Source of the DNA: Gammaproteobacteria bacterium
GTDB lineage: Bacteria; Pseudomonadota; Gammaproteobacteria; Pseudomonadales; Pseudohongiellaceae
Assembly: GCA_003451715.1 (NCBI GenBank)
Contig: DMJN01000166.1
Coordinates: 1 to 10,004, forward strand
Direction: 5' to 3'
Length of the DNA: 10,004 nucleotides
The notes beneath the pieces were generated by a model. That model was not told the DNA's origin. It did not search any database and saw nothing but the letters and a program-made list of their open reading frames with translations. The position numbers and the translations under genes were made by a program. Of the stretch, positions 1-7,728 are shown piece after piece. Each line of letters starts with the position of its first letter. Position 1 is the first letter of the stretch.

Positions 1-181
1 TGGTAAAACTCCTGAGCCTCTGAAATGGCGGGCAGCTCGAATGATCTGGATCGAAGTTGCATCAGTCTACAGCGGAAAACGCTGCTCCCATGCTATCCAC
101 CCTGAATGAATAGGGTGTAAACCTACCGAGGCCCCGACAGGAAAAACCAAGCATAGCCGCCCGCAATCCGTGAATATTCGA
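1..181. other. left-edge non-coding stretch with one small hairpin
   Basis: This is the region downstream of the quinoprotein gene, whose transcript enters from the right on the minus strand. I see no convincing gene. A plus-strand frame is open from the left edge to a TGA at 107-109 and could be the tail of a gene outside the window, but about 35 codons cannot be assigned. A hairpin at 98-117 has arms CACCCT and AGGGTG with an 8-base loop and overlaps that TGA. It has no T-tract on either strand, so it is at best a weak terminator. Confidence 0.3.
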
Positions 182-2338
182 TTAAGGAAGTGCGTATGCC
201 GCCAGCGCTCCCGGATAGTCGGTTCTGGAACTGCCTACCTGTACCACGATGTACTGCTTACCTCGATGCATATAGGTCATCATGCCATACTGACCGGGTG
301 CGGGCAGTTCGACACTTCCCAGTACTTCTCCTGTCATCTTGTCTCGCGCGTTGAGCGTCAGCGGAGCATCGGGTTCCATCTGCGCCATGCCTTCGCTGAG
401 GGCGCGCGTCTGTACCAGGATATCGCCCATTACCATCTGAATCGAGAAGCCCGTACCGCCGGTGTTGGGGACATCAATTCCCTGTAGTAGTGGATGGTTT
501 TTAATTTCATCCGGTGTCTCACCAACTGGTAATGACCAGACTTTCTCCCCGCTATTCATCTGATAGGCAGTGAGCTGGTTGTTCATCCGTTTATACACAG
601 AAAGACCATCGATAGAAGGTAATCCTCCACCACCGCCAGGTAACCAGGCAGCGACCGTTACACCGGTCGTAGGAGTGCTGTTAGGTGTCGCACCACCCTC
701 TCCCGGTTCTGGATAGTTTGGATTATCCCGGTCTACTCCATTGGTCGGCCTCATAAAACCCGGAGCAGAACAGGTGCGGTGATGGGAGTTGTACATCATG
801 CCAGTACTTGGATCCGCCACCGGTGGATGGGAAATAACATTGCCTCCGCCCTGACAACCCACATTGTTTACGTATTCTCCTTCGTAGGTATTCGGTAGCG
901 CTGGAACGTAGAGCCCTCCGATACGAAAACCGTTGAGTATGGTCATGGCCTGTTCTTTCAGTTCTGGCGTGTAGTCAATGACGAACTCTTCGGTAATTCC
1001 ATCATTTACGATGCGATCCACCGGCTCTGGCCAGCTTGGGTAGGGTTGGGTGGCAGCCGTATAGTTTCCCGGCACTTCAGTCTGGATTACTGGCCTGTCT
1101 TCAATCGGCCAGATTGGCTCACCGGTTTCCCGATTGAAAGCGAAGACCAGGCCTTGTTTGGTGTTCTGAACGACTGCGGGTATCACCTGCCCATCGACAG
1201 TCAGGTCCATCAGCATGGGTGGCGTAGGTAAATCGTAATTCCATTGGTCGCTGCGATGAATCTGAAAGTGCCAGCGTCGTTCACCGGTTTGCACGTCCAA
1301 CGCCAGCAGGCTACCTCCGAACAGATTGTCCCCCGGGCGATGTCCGGCATAGGACTGCACCGTAGAGGCATTAGTAACCATGTACACGAGTCCAAGCTCC
1401 GGGTCAGCGGACGCAGGTGCCCAGGTGGAGATATCACCGGAGAAACGCCAGGCATCATTTTGCCATGTTTCGTGACCGACCTCTCCCGGGCGCGGTATTG
1501 AATGAAACTTCCAGAGAAATTCACCGCTTGCCGCATCGAATCCCATGATGTCACCCGGTACATTTTCGATGCGCGTCTGGCCATAGCTGGGCTGATGCCC
1601 TACCAGCACGACTACCACTCCATTCACTACGATGGGAGGCGCCGATGCGGTAACCATGCCCAACTCCCTGGGTATGCCATAATCTGGATCGTACTCTCCA
1701 CCGGCTACCACGTAGTCCTGCCAGGGACCCCAATCGCCGACTAATCGGGGAATGAGATCGATGACGCCAGTTTCGGGATAGCCACCCACCGGGAACGAAG
1801 TACCCCAATTCTGCAGTGGCTGACCGGTTTTGGCATCCAGTGCCCACAGAAAAAAGCCGGGTGTCGTAATGTAGATCACCCCCCGGCCATCGACCTCGGC
1901 GTAGGCAACGCCTTTGCCATAGGCCTGTCGCGGCGAGCGTTGATGCCTGATTGTTTGGGGCTCTCGAAAAGTCCACAGCGTTTCACCGGTGGCTGGATCC
2001 ATGGCGATAACCTGGCGCCGCGGAGTCGCCACCGTATAGAGTATGCCGTCGACATAGATAGGAGTAGAACGCGAGAAATAGTCCGGGTTGGGGCCGAAGT
2101 TATCGGTACGCCAGATCCAGGCCGGTTCCAGTTCCCCGAAATTTGTGCGATTGATCTGATCCAGTGGCGAATAACGGGTATGGCCTATGTTGCCACCCAG
2201 GTAGCGCCATTCACCATTCTCCGTTCCGAGCATGGGTTGGGCGAATGAAGCCGGGGCAGCGACTGTCAGAATCGCTGCAGTGCATATTGCTGTAATGATT
2301 TGTAGTGGCAATGTTGGGAATCGTATTGTCATTTTCAT
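182..2338 (-). CDS. periplasmic PQQ-type quinoprotein dehydrogenase (glucose-dehydrogenase-like propeller)
   Basis: Probably a periplasmic oxidoreductase that uses pyrroloquinoline quinone to oxidise a sugar or alcohol and passes electrons to the respiratory chain; the substrate cannot be read from sequence. From the ATG at 2338 it is 718 residues. A signal peptide (about 1-33, ending SFA before QP) leads into the mature chain. Seven tryptophan-docking-like repeats are visible, e.g. AMDPATGETLW (112-122), GFDAASGEFLW, ALDVQTGERRW and AYQMNSGEKVW, fitting an eight-bladed propeller. The segment DQWNYDLPTPP (364-374), with TKQG at 393-396, resembles the PQQ and active-site region of membrane glucose dehydrogenase. 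The N-terminal membrane helices of that enzyme and any CxxCH haem motif are absent. The frame opens at a TTG (2362), but the purine-rich AGGGGAAGG directly precedes ATG 2338; ATG 2332, with AAGGA 5 bases upstream, is equally possible. Last gene of the minus-strand cluster. Confidence 0.85.
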   Translation of the reverse strand: MKMTIRFPTLPLQIITAICTAAILTVAAPASFAQPMLGTENGEWRYLGGNIGHTRYSPLDQINRTNFGELEPAWIWRTDNFGPNPDYFSRSTPIYVDGILYTVATPRRQVIAMDPATGETLWTFREPQTIRHQRSPRQAYGKGVAYAEVDGRGVIYITTPGFFLWALDAKTGQPLQNWGTSFPVGGYPETGVIDLIPRLVGDWGPWQDYVVAGGEYDPDYGIPRELGMVTASAPPIVVNGVVVVLVGHQPSYGQTRIENVPGDIMGFDAASGEFLWKFHSIPRPGEVGHETWQNDAWRFSGDISTWAPASADPELGLVYMVTNASTVQSYAGHRPGDNLFGGSLLALDVQTGERRWHFQIHRSDQWNYDLPTPPMLMDLTVDGQVIPAVVQNTKQGLVFAFNRETGEPIWPIEDRPVIQTEVPGNYTAATQPYPSWPEPVDRIVNDGITEEFVIDYTPELKEQAMTILNGFRIGGLYVPALPNTYEGEYVNNVGCQGGGNVISHPPVADPSTGMMYNSHHRTCSAPGFMRPTNGVDRDNPNYPEPGEGGATPNSTPTTGVTVAAWLPGGGGGLPSIDGLSVYKRMNNQLTAYQMNSGEKVWSLPVGETPDEIKNHPLLQGIDVPNTGGTGFSIQMVMGDILVQTRALSEGMAQMEPDAPLTLNARDKMTGEVLGSVELPAPGQYGMMTYMHRGKQYIVVQVGSSRTDYPGALAAYALP

Positions 2339-2416
2339 CCTTCCCCTAGTCAGATTGTTCAAAAGTTGTTTTTTGATTTTTGGCAGATCGAGCCATTAGC
2401 TTACTCATGACGCCCT

Positions 2417-2444
2417 ATTCTAATCAAACTGTATGGGCTCCCAA
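2417..2444 (-). promoter_or_regulatory. candidate sigma-70 promoter for the quinoprotein gene
   Basis: On the minus strand, TTGGGA (2444-2439) and TAGAAT (2422-2417) are separated by 16 bases. The -10 matches the consensus at five of six positions and the -35 at four. It would start transcription about 70 bases before the quinoprotein ATG. It lies just past the end of the preceding membrane-protein frame. Seen by eye only. Confidence 0.35.
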
Positions 2445-2446
2445 GT

Positions 2447-2585
2447 TTAATCTACTTCCCAGTCCACGGTTCCTTTTAATTCTGGGTCAATCTCGGTCTC
2501 CAGTAACTCCTGCAGTTGATCCAGATGTAATTGCCCTGAGTCTGTAAAGATAAATGTGATTCTTCGTTTGGCTGGCTCTTTTTTT
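2447..2585 (-). other. -1 frameshift site and shifted C-terminal frame of the DUF4956-like gene
   Basis: A run of seven A on the minus strand (2585-2579) gives GAA AAA AAG in the reading frame, i.e. A_AAA_AAG at 2584-2578 in the phase used for -1 slippage in dnaX. Continuing in the -1 frame from GAG at 2578 gives 43 residues up to a TAA at 2449-2447. They include RRITFIFTDSGQ, LDQLQELLETEIDP and GTVDWEVD, the beta strand, amphipathic helix and strand of a small folded domain. The unshifted tail (33 residues after the lysines, rich in S, N, Q, W) looks like out-of-frame sequence. No strong Shine-Dalgarno stimulator upstream and no clear downstream hairpin was found. An indel (7 versus 8 A) or transcriptional slippage explains the pattern equally well. 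Confidence 0.7.
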
Positions 2586-3264
2586 CGCTCAATACACGAC
2601 AGCCATGTTGTTCGAGTACTTGTCGGTACGCTTTAGCCGCAAGACCAACTATTTCAGAAGTCAGCATCATCACATCGATGCGATAGATAATCTTTGCATC
2701 GAGGATATAGATAAGTACGAAACCGAAGGCCGTTGATAATACGGCGACATGAGGTAAATCCAGACCACAGGACAAGCCAATTAGAGTGACGAAGATAACG
2801 TCCCCGGTGAGGGTCGCTGAGCGCAGTACCGTGCGAAACCGAATCAGCCCGCCAATACCGAACAGTACAAATCCCACTACCATCCCATACTTGACGACCA
2901 TTATGCCGATGATGGCACCAATCATGGCATAGGTAATATAGACCTTTGGAGCTTCGATCTCCTCCGGGGTATCTGCCATTTGGCCACGTTTCGGATGATA
3001 GGCAATGATTGATCCAAGCACCGTCGCAAGTACCAGTGTCAATAAAGCGTTGAACAGAAATCCGATATCGGTGAATCCCCTCCAGCCTTCACCCAGTGAG
3101 CCTGACTCAACCAGCAAGAAGTCTGCAGGGGTTTGCGCCACAAGGCTGGGTGCTATTAGCAACAGACCGCAGGCAATGGAGAGCCTACTCAAGTTTCCGA
3201 CATAGTCGGAAAGGCGAGTTTGCCACCGAGGCCATGAGTCGAATTTTGATGAGTTTTGCTTCAC
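2476..3264 (-). CDS. DUF4956-like polytopic inner-membrane protein, 3' end out of frame
   Basis: Membrane protein of unknown function, 262 residues as read. Hydrophobic segments lie at about 28-44 (signal-like), 66-88, 108-124, 126-142, 154-169 and 172-188, followed by a soluble C-terminus. The segment GGLIRFRTVLRS (138-149), followed by an aliphatic helix with GLSCGL, resembles the G..xIRFRT core of DUF4956 proteins. This is family recognition by eye; an MgtC-like fold is an alternative. The frame after lysine 229 looks wrong, and a -1 shift gives a 272-residue protein ending at 2447. The start is the GTG at 3264, which has no clear Shine-Dalgarno and an in-frame TAG six bases upstream. A TTG at 3192 (residue 25) directly before the signal-like helix is an alternative. 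It lies 34 bp after the DUF305 gene, so probably co-transcribed and perhaps translationally coupled. Confidence 0.7.
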   Translation of the reverse strand: MKQNSSKFDSWPRWQTRLSDYVGNLSRLSIACGLLLIAPSLVAQTPADFLLVESGSLGEGWRGFTDIGFLFNALLTLVLATVLGSIIAYHPKRGQMADTPEEIEAPKVYITYAMIGAIIGIMVVKYGMVVGFVLFGIGGLIRFRTVLRSATLTGDVIFVTLIGLSCGLDLPHVAVLSTAFGFVLIYILDAKIIYRIDVMMLTSEIVGLAAKAYRQVLEQHGCRVLSEKKSQPNEESHLSLQTQGNYIWINCRSYWRPRLTQN

Positions 3265-3298
3265 GATCTATGCATACTCGTTTGGCTGAGTGCCCAGA

Positions 3299-5812
3299 TT
3301 AACGCAGCCGATCGGCGATACCCTCCAGAGTTTCAGCCAGTGCAAGATATCGGGTCCTGCTGGTACCGCTACGACTCACGGCTTCGTCTTCCATGGTCGC
3401 AGCCAGGTCATCCATCCTGGAAGCCAGCGCGCTGTCCTCAGAACCACGTGTTATTAAATTGTCAGCCGTCTCGAGAGCACTACTTAATGCATCAGCCTGG
3501 CCAGCAGCAATTATATCGCTGCGTAACAACTGATCCAAATAAGCCCGTGCAACAACCGGGACCGTCGGCCAATTCACTTTTTGCTGGGTCTGCGCATTGA
3601 CGATCAGGTCTGCCTCTTTCAGGGAAGCTGCCGCGATTTCATTCTCGGTAAGATAATCGCTGGCTTCCAGGGCAAACACATCGAGACCTCGGGCGATTTC
3701 TGTGCCGAAAATATAGCCACCGTACCAGTAAGTAGACCAGTAGCCTGCCATCACCATTTCCTCGTCAGCCATAGGACCTCTATCGAAATAGGCAATCTCC
3801 ACCGGATTGCTGGAATCGGTAAAGTCAACCACCGAGATGCCGCCCTGGTACCAGGCTTGCACGAAGATATCCCGACCCGGCACAGGAATCAGAGAACCAT
3901 TGTGGGCTACACAATTTTCATTCTCAGATTGTGGCGCTGACATCTTGTAGTGGCTGCGAAACTGCAGCTTGCCATCGACAATGTCATAGAAGGCATCGGC
4001 ACCCCAGTCCAGCGGATCCTGGGCGCGGCAGCGCGGGCGACCGCCTCCGCCCCACTCGTCAGTAAAGATGACTTTGGTGCCTTCGTTATTAAAGGTAGCG
4101 GAATGCCAAAAGGCAAATCCGGGATCGATCACCTGATCCAGACGCTGCGGATCGGCAGGGTCGGAAATGTCTAAAAGTATCCCATTACCGGAACAGGCTC
4201 CTGCCGCCAGGCCGATTTCGGGAAACGTGGTGATGTCGTGGCACTGACTAGTGCGACTGGTGCGCTGGGTGTCCTCCCCGTGATCACCGCCTTCCCAGAG
4301 ACCCGCCAGGATACCGGATTCCGGATCCGAAAAAATAAACGGGCGGCTTACGATCTGCGCGTCCTCTGGTCGATCCATGGGAATCTCAATGACCTCGATT
4401 CTAAACAGGGCAGAATCTGGATCCTCGAAGGGGGAATCATCGGAACAGCCACTCAACTCTTCTTCGTCCCGAACACCACTGGTACCGGAGACATACACGT
4501 AAACATTGCCCGTCTCATCGGGGTTCGACACGATCGTGTGAGTATGTGATCCACGGCAGGTCTGCACGGCACCGACCTGCACCGGCATGTTGAAATCGCT
4601 GACGTCGAAAATACGAATACCCTGGATGCGCTGCTGACTAGTGGGTTCCGGAACTCCCTGCAGACCACAGTCGAGTCTCCCGCGAGTTTCCTGAACGGAC
4701 ATGATTAACAGATTGCCCACCAGTGACACGTCCCCCTGACCCCCCGGGCAGACGACAGAACTTAAGAGCTGTGGCGCACTGGGATTGCTGATGTCATAGG
4801 TATTGAAGCCATGGTAGTTACCGGCTACCAGGTAGTTCCCGCTAAACAACAAATCAGTATTGGAAAAACTCAGTAAGGATGGACGCGGATCTGCATTCTC
4901 ATCCTCTTCCTCTTCTTCAGCCGGTGTCTCGGCCAGATTACTATTCGGCTGGTCGGCAGCGACCTGCTGCTGGTCATCGACTGCGTCAGTATCCGGTGCC
5001 AGGGTCTCCTCTTCTTCTCTACGGTTCACAGGTATCCCGGAAGGATTTTCTGGATCGAAGAAACCGGCCGGCTTGGGCAGCGAAGCGACGAGCTGCAAGT
5101 TGAGTGCGGCTTCCCCGGCATCACGGAATCCAGCAGATAGATTGACCCGGGGATCGGGAGAAAAACCAGCCAGCATGGCGTCCATGCGCTCAATTTCACT
5201 GCTCTGGTCCGAGGTTATGTCTGAGGTGAAGGCGTACAGGACCGGGTCTTGCGCTGCGCCGCGCTGATCCAGCAGATTGTCCACCATCTCGATGGCACCG
5301 AGATGGTGGTCGATCATATAACCGAGAAACAGCGAATCGAATTCGGCAGCTTGTGCCTGCTCCAGCTCGGCCATCTGCTCATCCGAGAGCATACCGGGCA
5401 TGAGTTCAAAGTCTGTCGCATGATGGGCATCCACGCCGGGAACCGCCTGATCATGCTCACTCAGCCAGCCCTGCATCATGGCAATTTCATCGTCCTGGGA
5501 CAGGGAGATTCTTTGTGCCAACAAAACCATGGCCTCACGAGTAGAGCGCGATTCCACCAGCTCTGCCATCTCCATAGCCTGGGCATGATGGGAAATCATG
5601 CCTTGCAGAAACTGAATATCGCCCGCTGCATACTGGATAGCCGCCAGGTCGGATGCTTGCTCGGCGGAAATTATCCGACCGGGCTGCCCTGGTGCACCCG
5701 GCTGAATGATTGGTACCTGCGCCAGGCTCTGGCCAATAGCGAACAACGCGACGCTTGCAGCGAGCGCGATGCGTATCTGCTTGTTAATTAAGAGGTATTC
5801 AAGACGGCGCAT
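3299..5812 (-). CDS. secreted DUF305 + LVIVD-like beta-propeller fusion protein
   Basis: Periplasmic or secreted protein of 837 residues whose activity is unknown. A signal peptide (about 1-31, SLA before QV) is followed by a DUF305 domain (about 50-216). Its two histidine/methionine helices are QGMISHHAQAMEMAELV (70-86) and YMIDHHLGAIEMV (165-177); DUF305 includes the copper-related CopM proteins, so metal binding is a reasonable inference. A glutamate-rich linker (266-309, with AEEEEEDENAD) leads to a propeller of LVIVD-like repeats (about 315-715), such as YDISNPSAPQLL, IFDVSDFNMPVQV, LDISDPADPQRLD and VVDFTDSSNPVEIAYF. A helical tail (725-837) closes it. Eight cysteines, an even number, suit disulfides. 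An ATG at 5812 is chosen over an earlier one at 5860 because AGGAG (5824-5820) sits 7 bases upstream and the signal peptide follows directly. First gene of the three-gene cluster. Confidence 0.85.
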   Translation of the reverse strand: MRRLEYLLINKQIRIALAASVALFAIGQSLAQVPIIQPGAPGQPGRIISAEQASDLAAIQYAAGDIQFLQGMISHHAQAMEMAELVESRSTREAMVLLAQRISLSQDDEIAMMQGWLSEHDQAVPGVDAHHATDFELMPGMLSDEQMAELEQAQAAEFDSLFLGYMIDHHLGAIEMVDNLLDQRGAAQDPVLYAFTSDITSDQSSEIERMDAMLAGFSPDPRVNLSAGFRDAGEAALNLQLVASLPKPAGFFDPENPSGIPVNRREEEETLAPDTDAVDDQQQVAADQPNSNLAETPAEEEEEDENADPRPSLLSFSNTDLLFSGNYLVAGNYHGFNTYDISNPSAPQLLSSVVCPGGQGDVSLVGNLLIMSVQETRGRLDCGLQGVPEPTSQQRIQGIRIFDVSDFNMPVQVGAVQTCRGSHTHTIVSNPDETGNVYVYVSGTSGVRDEEELSGCSDDSPFEDPDSALFRIEVIEIPMDRPEDAQIVSRPFIFSDPESGILAGLWEGGDHGEDTQRTSRTSQCHDITTFPEIGLAAGACSGNGILLDISDPADPQRLDQVIDPGFAFWHSATFNNEGTKVIFTDEWGGGGRPRCRAQDPLDWGADAFYDIVDGKLQFRSHYKMSAPQSENENCVAHNGSLIPVPGRDIFVQAWYQGGISVVDFTDSSNPVEIAYFDRGPMADEEMVMAGYWSTYWYGGYIFGTEIARGLDVFALEASDYLTENEIAAASLKEADLIVNAQTQQKVNWPTVPVVARAYLDQLLRSDIIAAGQADALSSALETADNLITRGSEDSALASRMDDLAATMEDEAVSRSGTSRTRYLALAETLEGIADRLR

Positions 5813-5858
5813 AGCTCTACTCCTGTAAGCACTGATATCACTGTGACGCGAAAACGGC

Positions 5859-5881
5859 ATTGTAACGCTTTTAAAAAAAAA
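5859..5881 (-). promoter_or_regulatory. candidate promoter with T9/A4 tract upstream of the DUF305 gene
   Basis: On the minus strand TACAAT (5864-5859) matches the -10 consensus at five of six positions and lies about 47 bases before the ATG at 5812. Just upstream is a run of nine T (5881-5873) followed by four A, an AT-rich tract that could act as an UP-like or bent element. No good -35 hexamer is present at the usual distance, so an activator or extended contact would be needed. Seen by eye only. Confidence 0.35.
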
Positions 5882-5972
5882 TGGGTGTACAGCCGTCGTG
5901 CTGGGACTGGAGCAGCCACAGACCGCAACGGGAGCAAGGAAACCAAATCAGTATTTGGGAGGATTCCCCAGG

Positions 5973-5993
5973 CTGGAACTCATGTAGTTCCAG
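5973..5993 (-). other. perfect 8-bp stem-loop between the radical SAM and DUF305 genes
   Basis: Arms CTGGAACT (5973-5980) and AGTTCCAG (5986-5993) pair perfectly around a 5-base loop. In the minus-strand transcript it lies about 60 bases after the radical SAM stop. It has no following T-tract on either strand, so it is not a standard intrinsic terminator. It could mark an RNA end, a processing site or a protein-binding inverted repeat. Confidence 0.5.
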
Positions 5994-6018
5994 GTTCTAA
6001 ACAGATTCACTGGAGTGA

Positions 6019-6035
6019 TCTTGCTGTAAGCAAGA
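6019..6035 (-). other. 6-bp stem-loop just after the radical SAM stop codon
   Basis: Arms TCTTGC and GCAAGA surround a 5-base loop, 16 bases downstream of the radical SAM stop on the minus strand. No T-tract follows. Together with the stem-loop at 5973-5993 it may form the 3' end structure of that transcript. Confidence 0.35.
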
Positions 6036-6051
6036 GTGGCCATACACTTGT

Positions 6052-7605
6052 TTAGAGGGTTCCTAATTCCTCGGGGGGATCTTCGGTCAGTACGAAGCTC
6101 TTATCCTGCACATCTGCCTCAGTACTTGCATCCCCCTCGAATTCACCGTCGGTATAGCTCAAGCGATTATTAGCCTCCTGAAACTGCAGCATTTCAAAAC
6201 ACAACTCACTGTATTGTTGCTGGCTCAGCAATTCCGGCTGTTCTTTCAGGTTAAGCGTGAACTGCTTGTCGTTCGATGATGACAGGTAGTGAATATTCTT
6301 CTTCAGGTCTTGTAACAAACCCGCTCGCTTCGCCGTTTCATACAGCGGAGTCCCCCGCAGGGGGACAAAGGGAAAGAAGAAGAAAAATTCGGGAGAAATC
6401 TGCTGATTCAAACTGAGGGTTTTGCGCATGCTGGCAGCAGTTTCCCCCGGCATGCCGACAATATTAAAGGTCAGACGGTTTATACCCGCCTTCTTGCAGT
6501 TGGCCGCAGCATCGATGACTTGCTGGTTTTTCATTTTGCGTCCCAGCACCTTGGAACGAAAATCCTCATCGCCACTTTCGATACCAAACCAAATAGTATG
6601 ACAGCCCGCATCGGCTGCAGTGGTGCAGAATTCTTCATTCATTACTTCGACACGGGAGTTAATAGAAAATGGCAGGCCTACCTTTTCCTTGTAGAGCGAG
6701 AAGAATGCCCGCACGAATTTCAGATTAGACAAAAACAGCTCATCCCAGAATTCGAAGTAACCAACACTATATTTATCTTTCAGGCGAATGAGTTCATCCA
6801 CCATAGCCTGGGGTTCGTATTTTCTCAGGTAGGTCTTCTTCGACTTCCAGCTCTCCAGCAGGGGTGTATTGCAACAATAGGTACATTTGTAAGGGCAACC
6901 ACGGCCCGTCATGACCGGTAGAACGAAGACACCCTTGGGTCCGAAAATTGATGAATTAATCCGCTCAAAACCATCGTCTTTTTTGAAAATATCGTAATCG
7001 GGAAAAGGCAATGCCTGAATATCCCCAATCTGATGCGGTTCGGTGACATAGATCGAACCATCGGCCAGCTTTTCCCAGATGCCATCGGCAGGTCCTTCCT
7101 TGCTCCCGCGTAAATGGTCGATCACATTGGTCACTGCATACTCACCATCACCTACACAGATGTAATCGATGCTGCTGTTGCCGATTGTCTCATCGGGTGA
7201 CAGTGTCGGTTGGTAACCGCCGATGAGGATTGGTAAGTCAGGCAGCAGTTCTTTCAGTGCCGCAAAATACGCTTCCATCGGTGGCCAATGGGGGCTCATG
7301 ATGGAAAAAGCAATCAGATCGGCATCATGTTTTGCGATGCGCCGGGCAAAATTCTCTGGTGTGTATTCCTCTGGATCGCTGAGAATCAGAACAGGGTCGA
7401 GCAGCAATTCAATCTCGGGGTAGTGCTTCTTCAAATAAGCCGACATGCTGGCGATGGGCATTGAAATTTCACAGCCATCGGGGGAGTAAAAACTGAAAAC
7501 CAGTCGAAACTTGTCCCGCTTAGCCCGCCCGAACCACTTCGATTTCGACTGTGGGTAAGGCGGCCGGTCTGAACTGATGGCGATTACTTCTGCCTTGGAA
7601 TTCAT
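6052..7605 (-). CDS. B12-binding-domain radical SAM protein
   Basis: Cytoplasmic iron-sulfur enzyme of the radical SAM superfamily, 517 residues; the substrate is unknown. The N-terminal part (about 35-165) is a Rossmann-type B12-binding-like domain, with DADLIAFSIMS (94-104), PILIGGYQPTLSP (125-137) and YICVGDGE (148-155). The canonical cobalamin ligand motif DxHxxG is not visible. The radical SAM core follows with GRGCPYKCTYCCN, giving cluster cysteines 237, 241 and 244, then FGIESGDEDF (340-349) and NIVGMPGET (381-389). An unusual run of five phenylalanines precedes PFVPLRGTPLY (411-421). The last 80 residues include an acidic, probably disordered tail. ATG 7605 is preferred to the adjacent TTG at 7608 because AAGG (7617-7614) lies 8 bases upstream. 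It is followed by a 239-bp gap, so it may be transcribed separately from the DUF305 cluster, and it is divergent from a methyltransferase gene. Confidence 0.88.
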   Translation of the reverse strand: MNSKAEVIAISSDRPPYPQSKSKWFGRAKRDKFRLVFSFYSPDGCEISMPIASMSAYLKKHYPEIELLLDPVLILSDPEEYTPENFARRIAKHDADLIAFSIMSPHWPPMEAYFAALKELLPDLPILIGGYQPTLSPDETIGNSSIDYICVGDGEYAVTNVIDHLRGSKEGPADGIWEKLADGSIYVTEPHQIGDIQALPFPDYDIFKKDDGFERINSSIFGPKGVFVLPVMTGRGCPYKCTYCCNTPLLESWKSKKTYLRKYEPQAMVDELIRLKDKYSVGYFEFWDELFLSNLKFVRAFFSLYKEKVGLPFSINSRVEVMNEEFCTTAADAGCHTIWFGIESGDEDFRSKVLGRKMKNQQVIDAAANCKKAGINRLTFNIVGMPGETAASMRKTLSLNQQISPEFFFFFPFVPLRGTPLYETAKRAGLLQDLKKNIHYLSSSNDKQFTLNLKEQPELLSQQQYSELCFEMLQFQEANNRLSYTDGEFEGDASTEADVQDKSFVLTEDPPEELGTL

Positions 7606-7630
7606 CAATAATACCTTCTCGAACTAACAG

Positions 7631-7657
7631 CAGCCTCACTGAGCGTAAAGCTCGGCT
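7631..7657 (-). other. bulged stem-loop in the radical SAM leader
   Basis: CAGCC (7631-7635) pairs with GGCTG (7653-7657), and GAGC (7641-7644) with GCTC (7650-7653 region), around a GTAAA loop with a 5-base bulge on one side. In the minus-strand transcript it would sit about 25 bases upstream of the ATG, next to the ribosome-binding site, so it could affect translation. Function is inference. Confidence 0.3.
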
Positions 7658-7728
7658 GAATGGCTCAAGATCTTTGCTTCTCTCAGTAGTGTTATCTTCT
7701 CTTCGCTAGCACACTAGAGGATGATTTA

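Noticed and set aside
2..109. Plus-strand frame open from the left edge to TGA, possible tail of an upstream gene
   Set aside because: Only about 35 codons without recognisable features; cannot be told from chance.
170..487. Plus-strand open frame of 105 codons at the left side
   Set aside because: It overlaps the conserved C-terminus of the quinoprotein on the other strand and has no Shine-Dalgarno or motif.
5249..5791. 180-codon plus-strand open frame opposite the DUF305 domain
   Set aside because: It is antisense to a strongly supported domain, has no recognisable family features, and its composition (many H, L, Q) mirrors the opposite strand.
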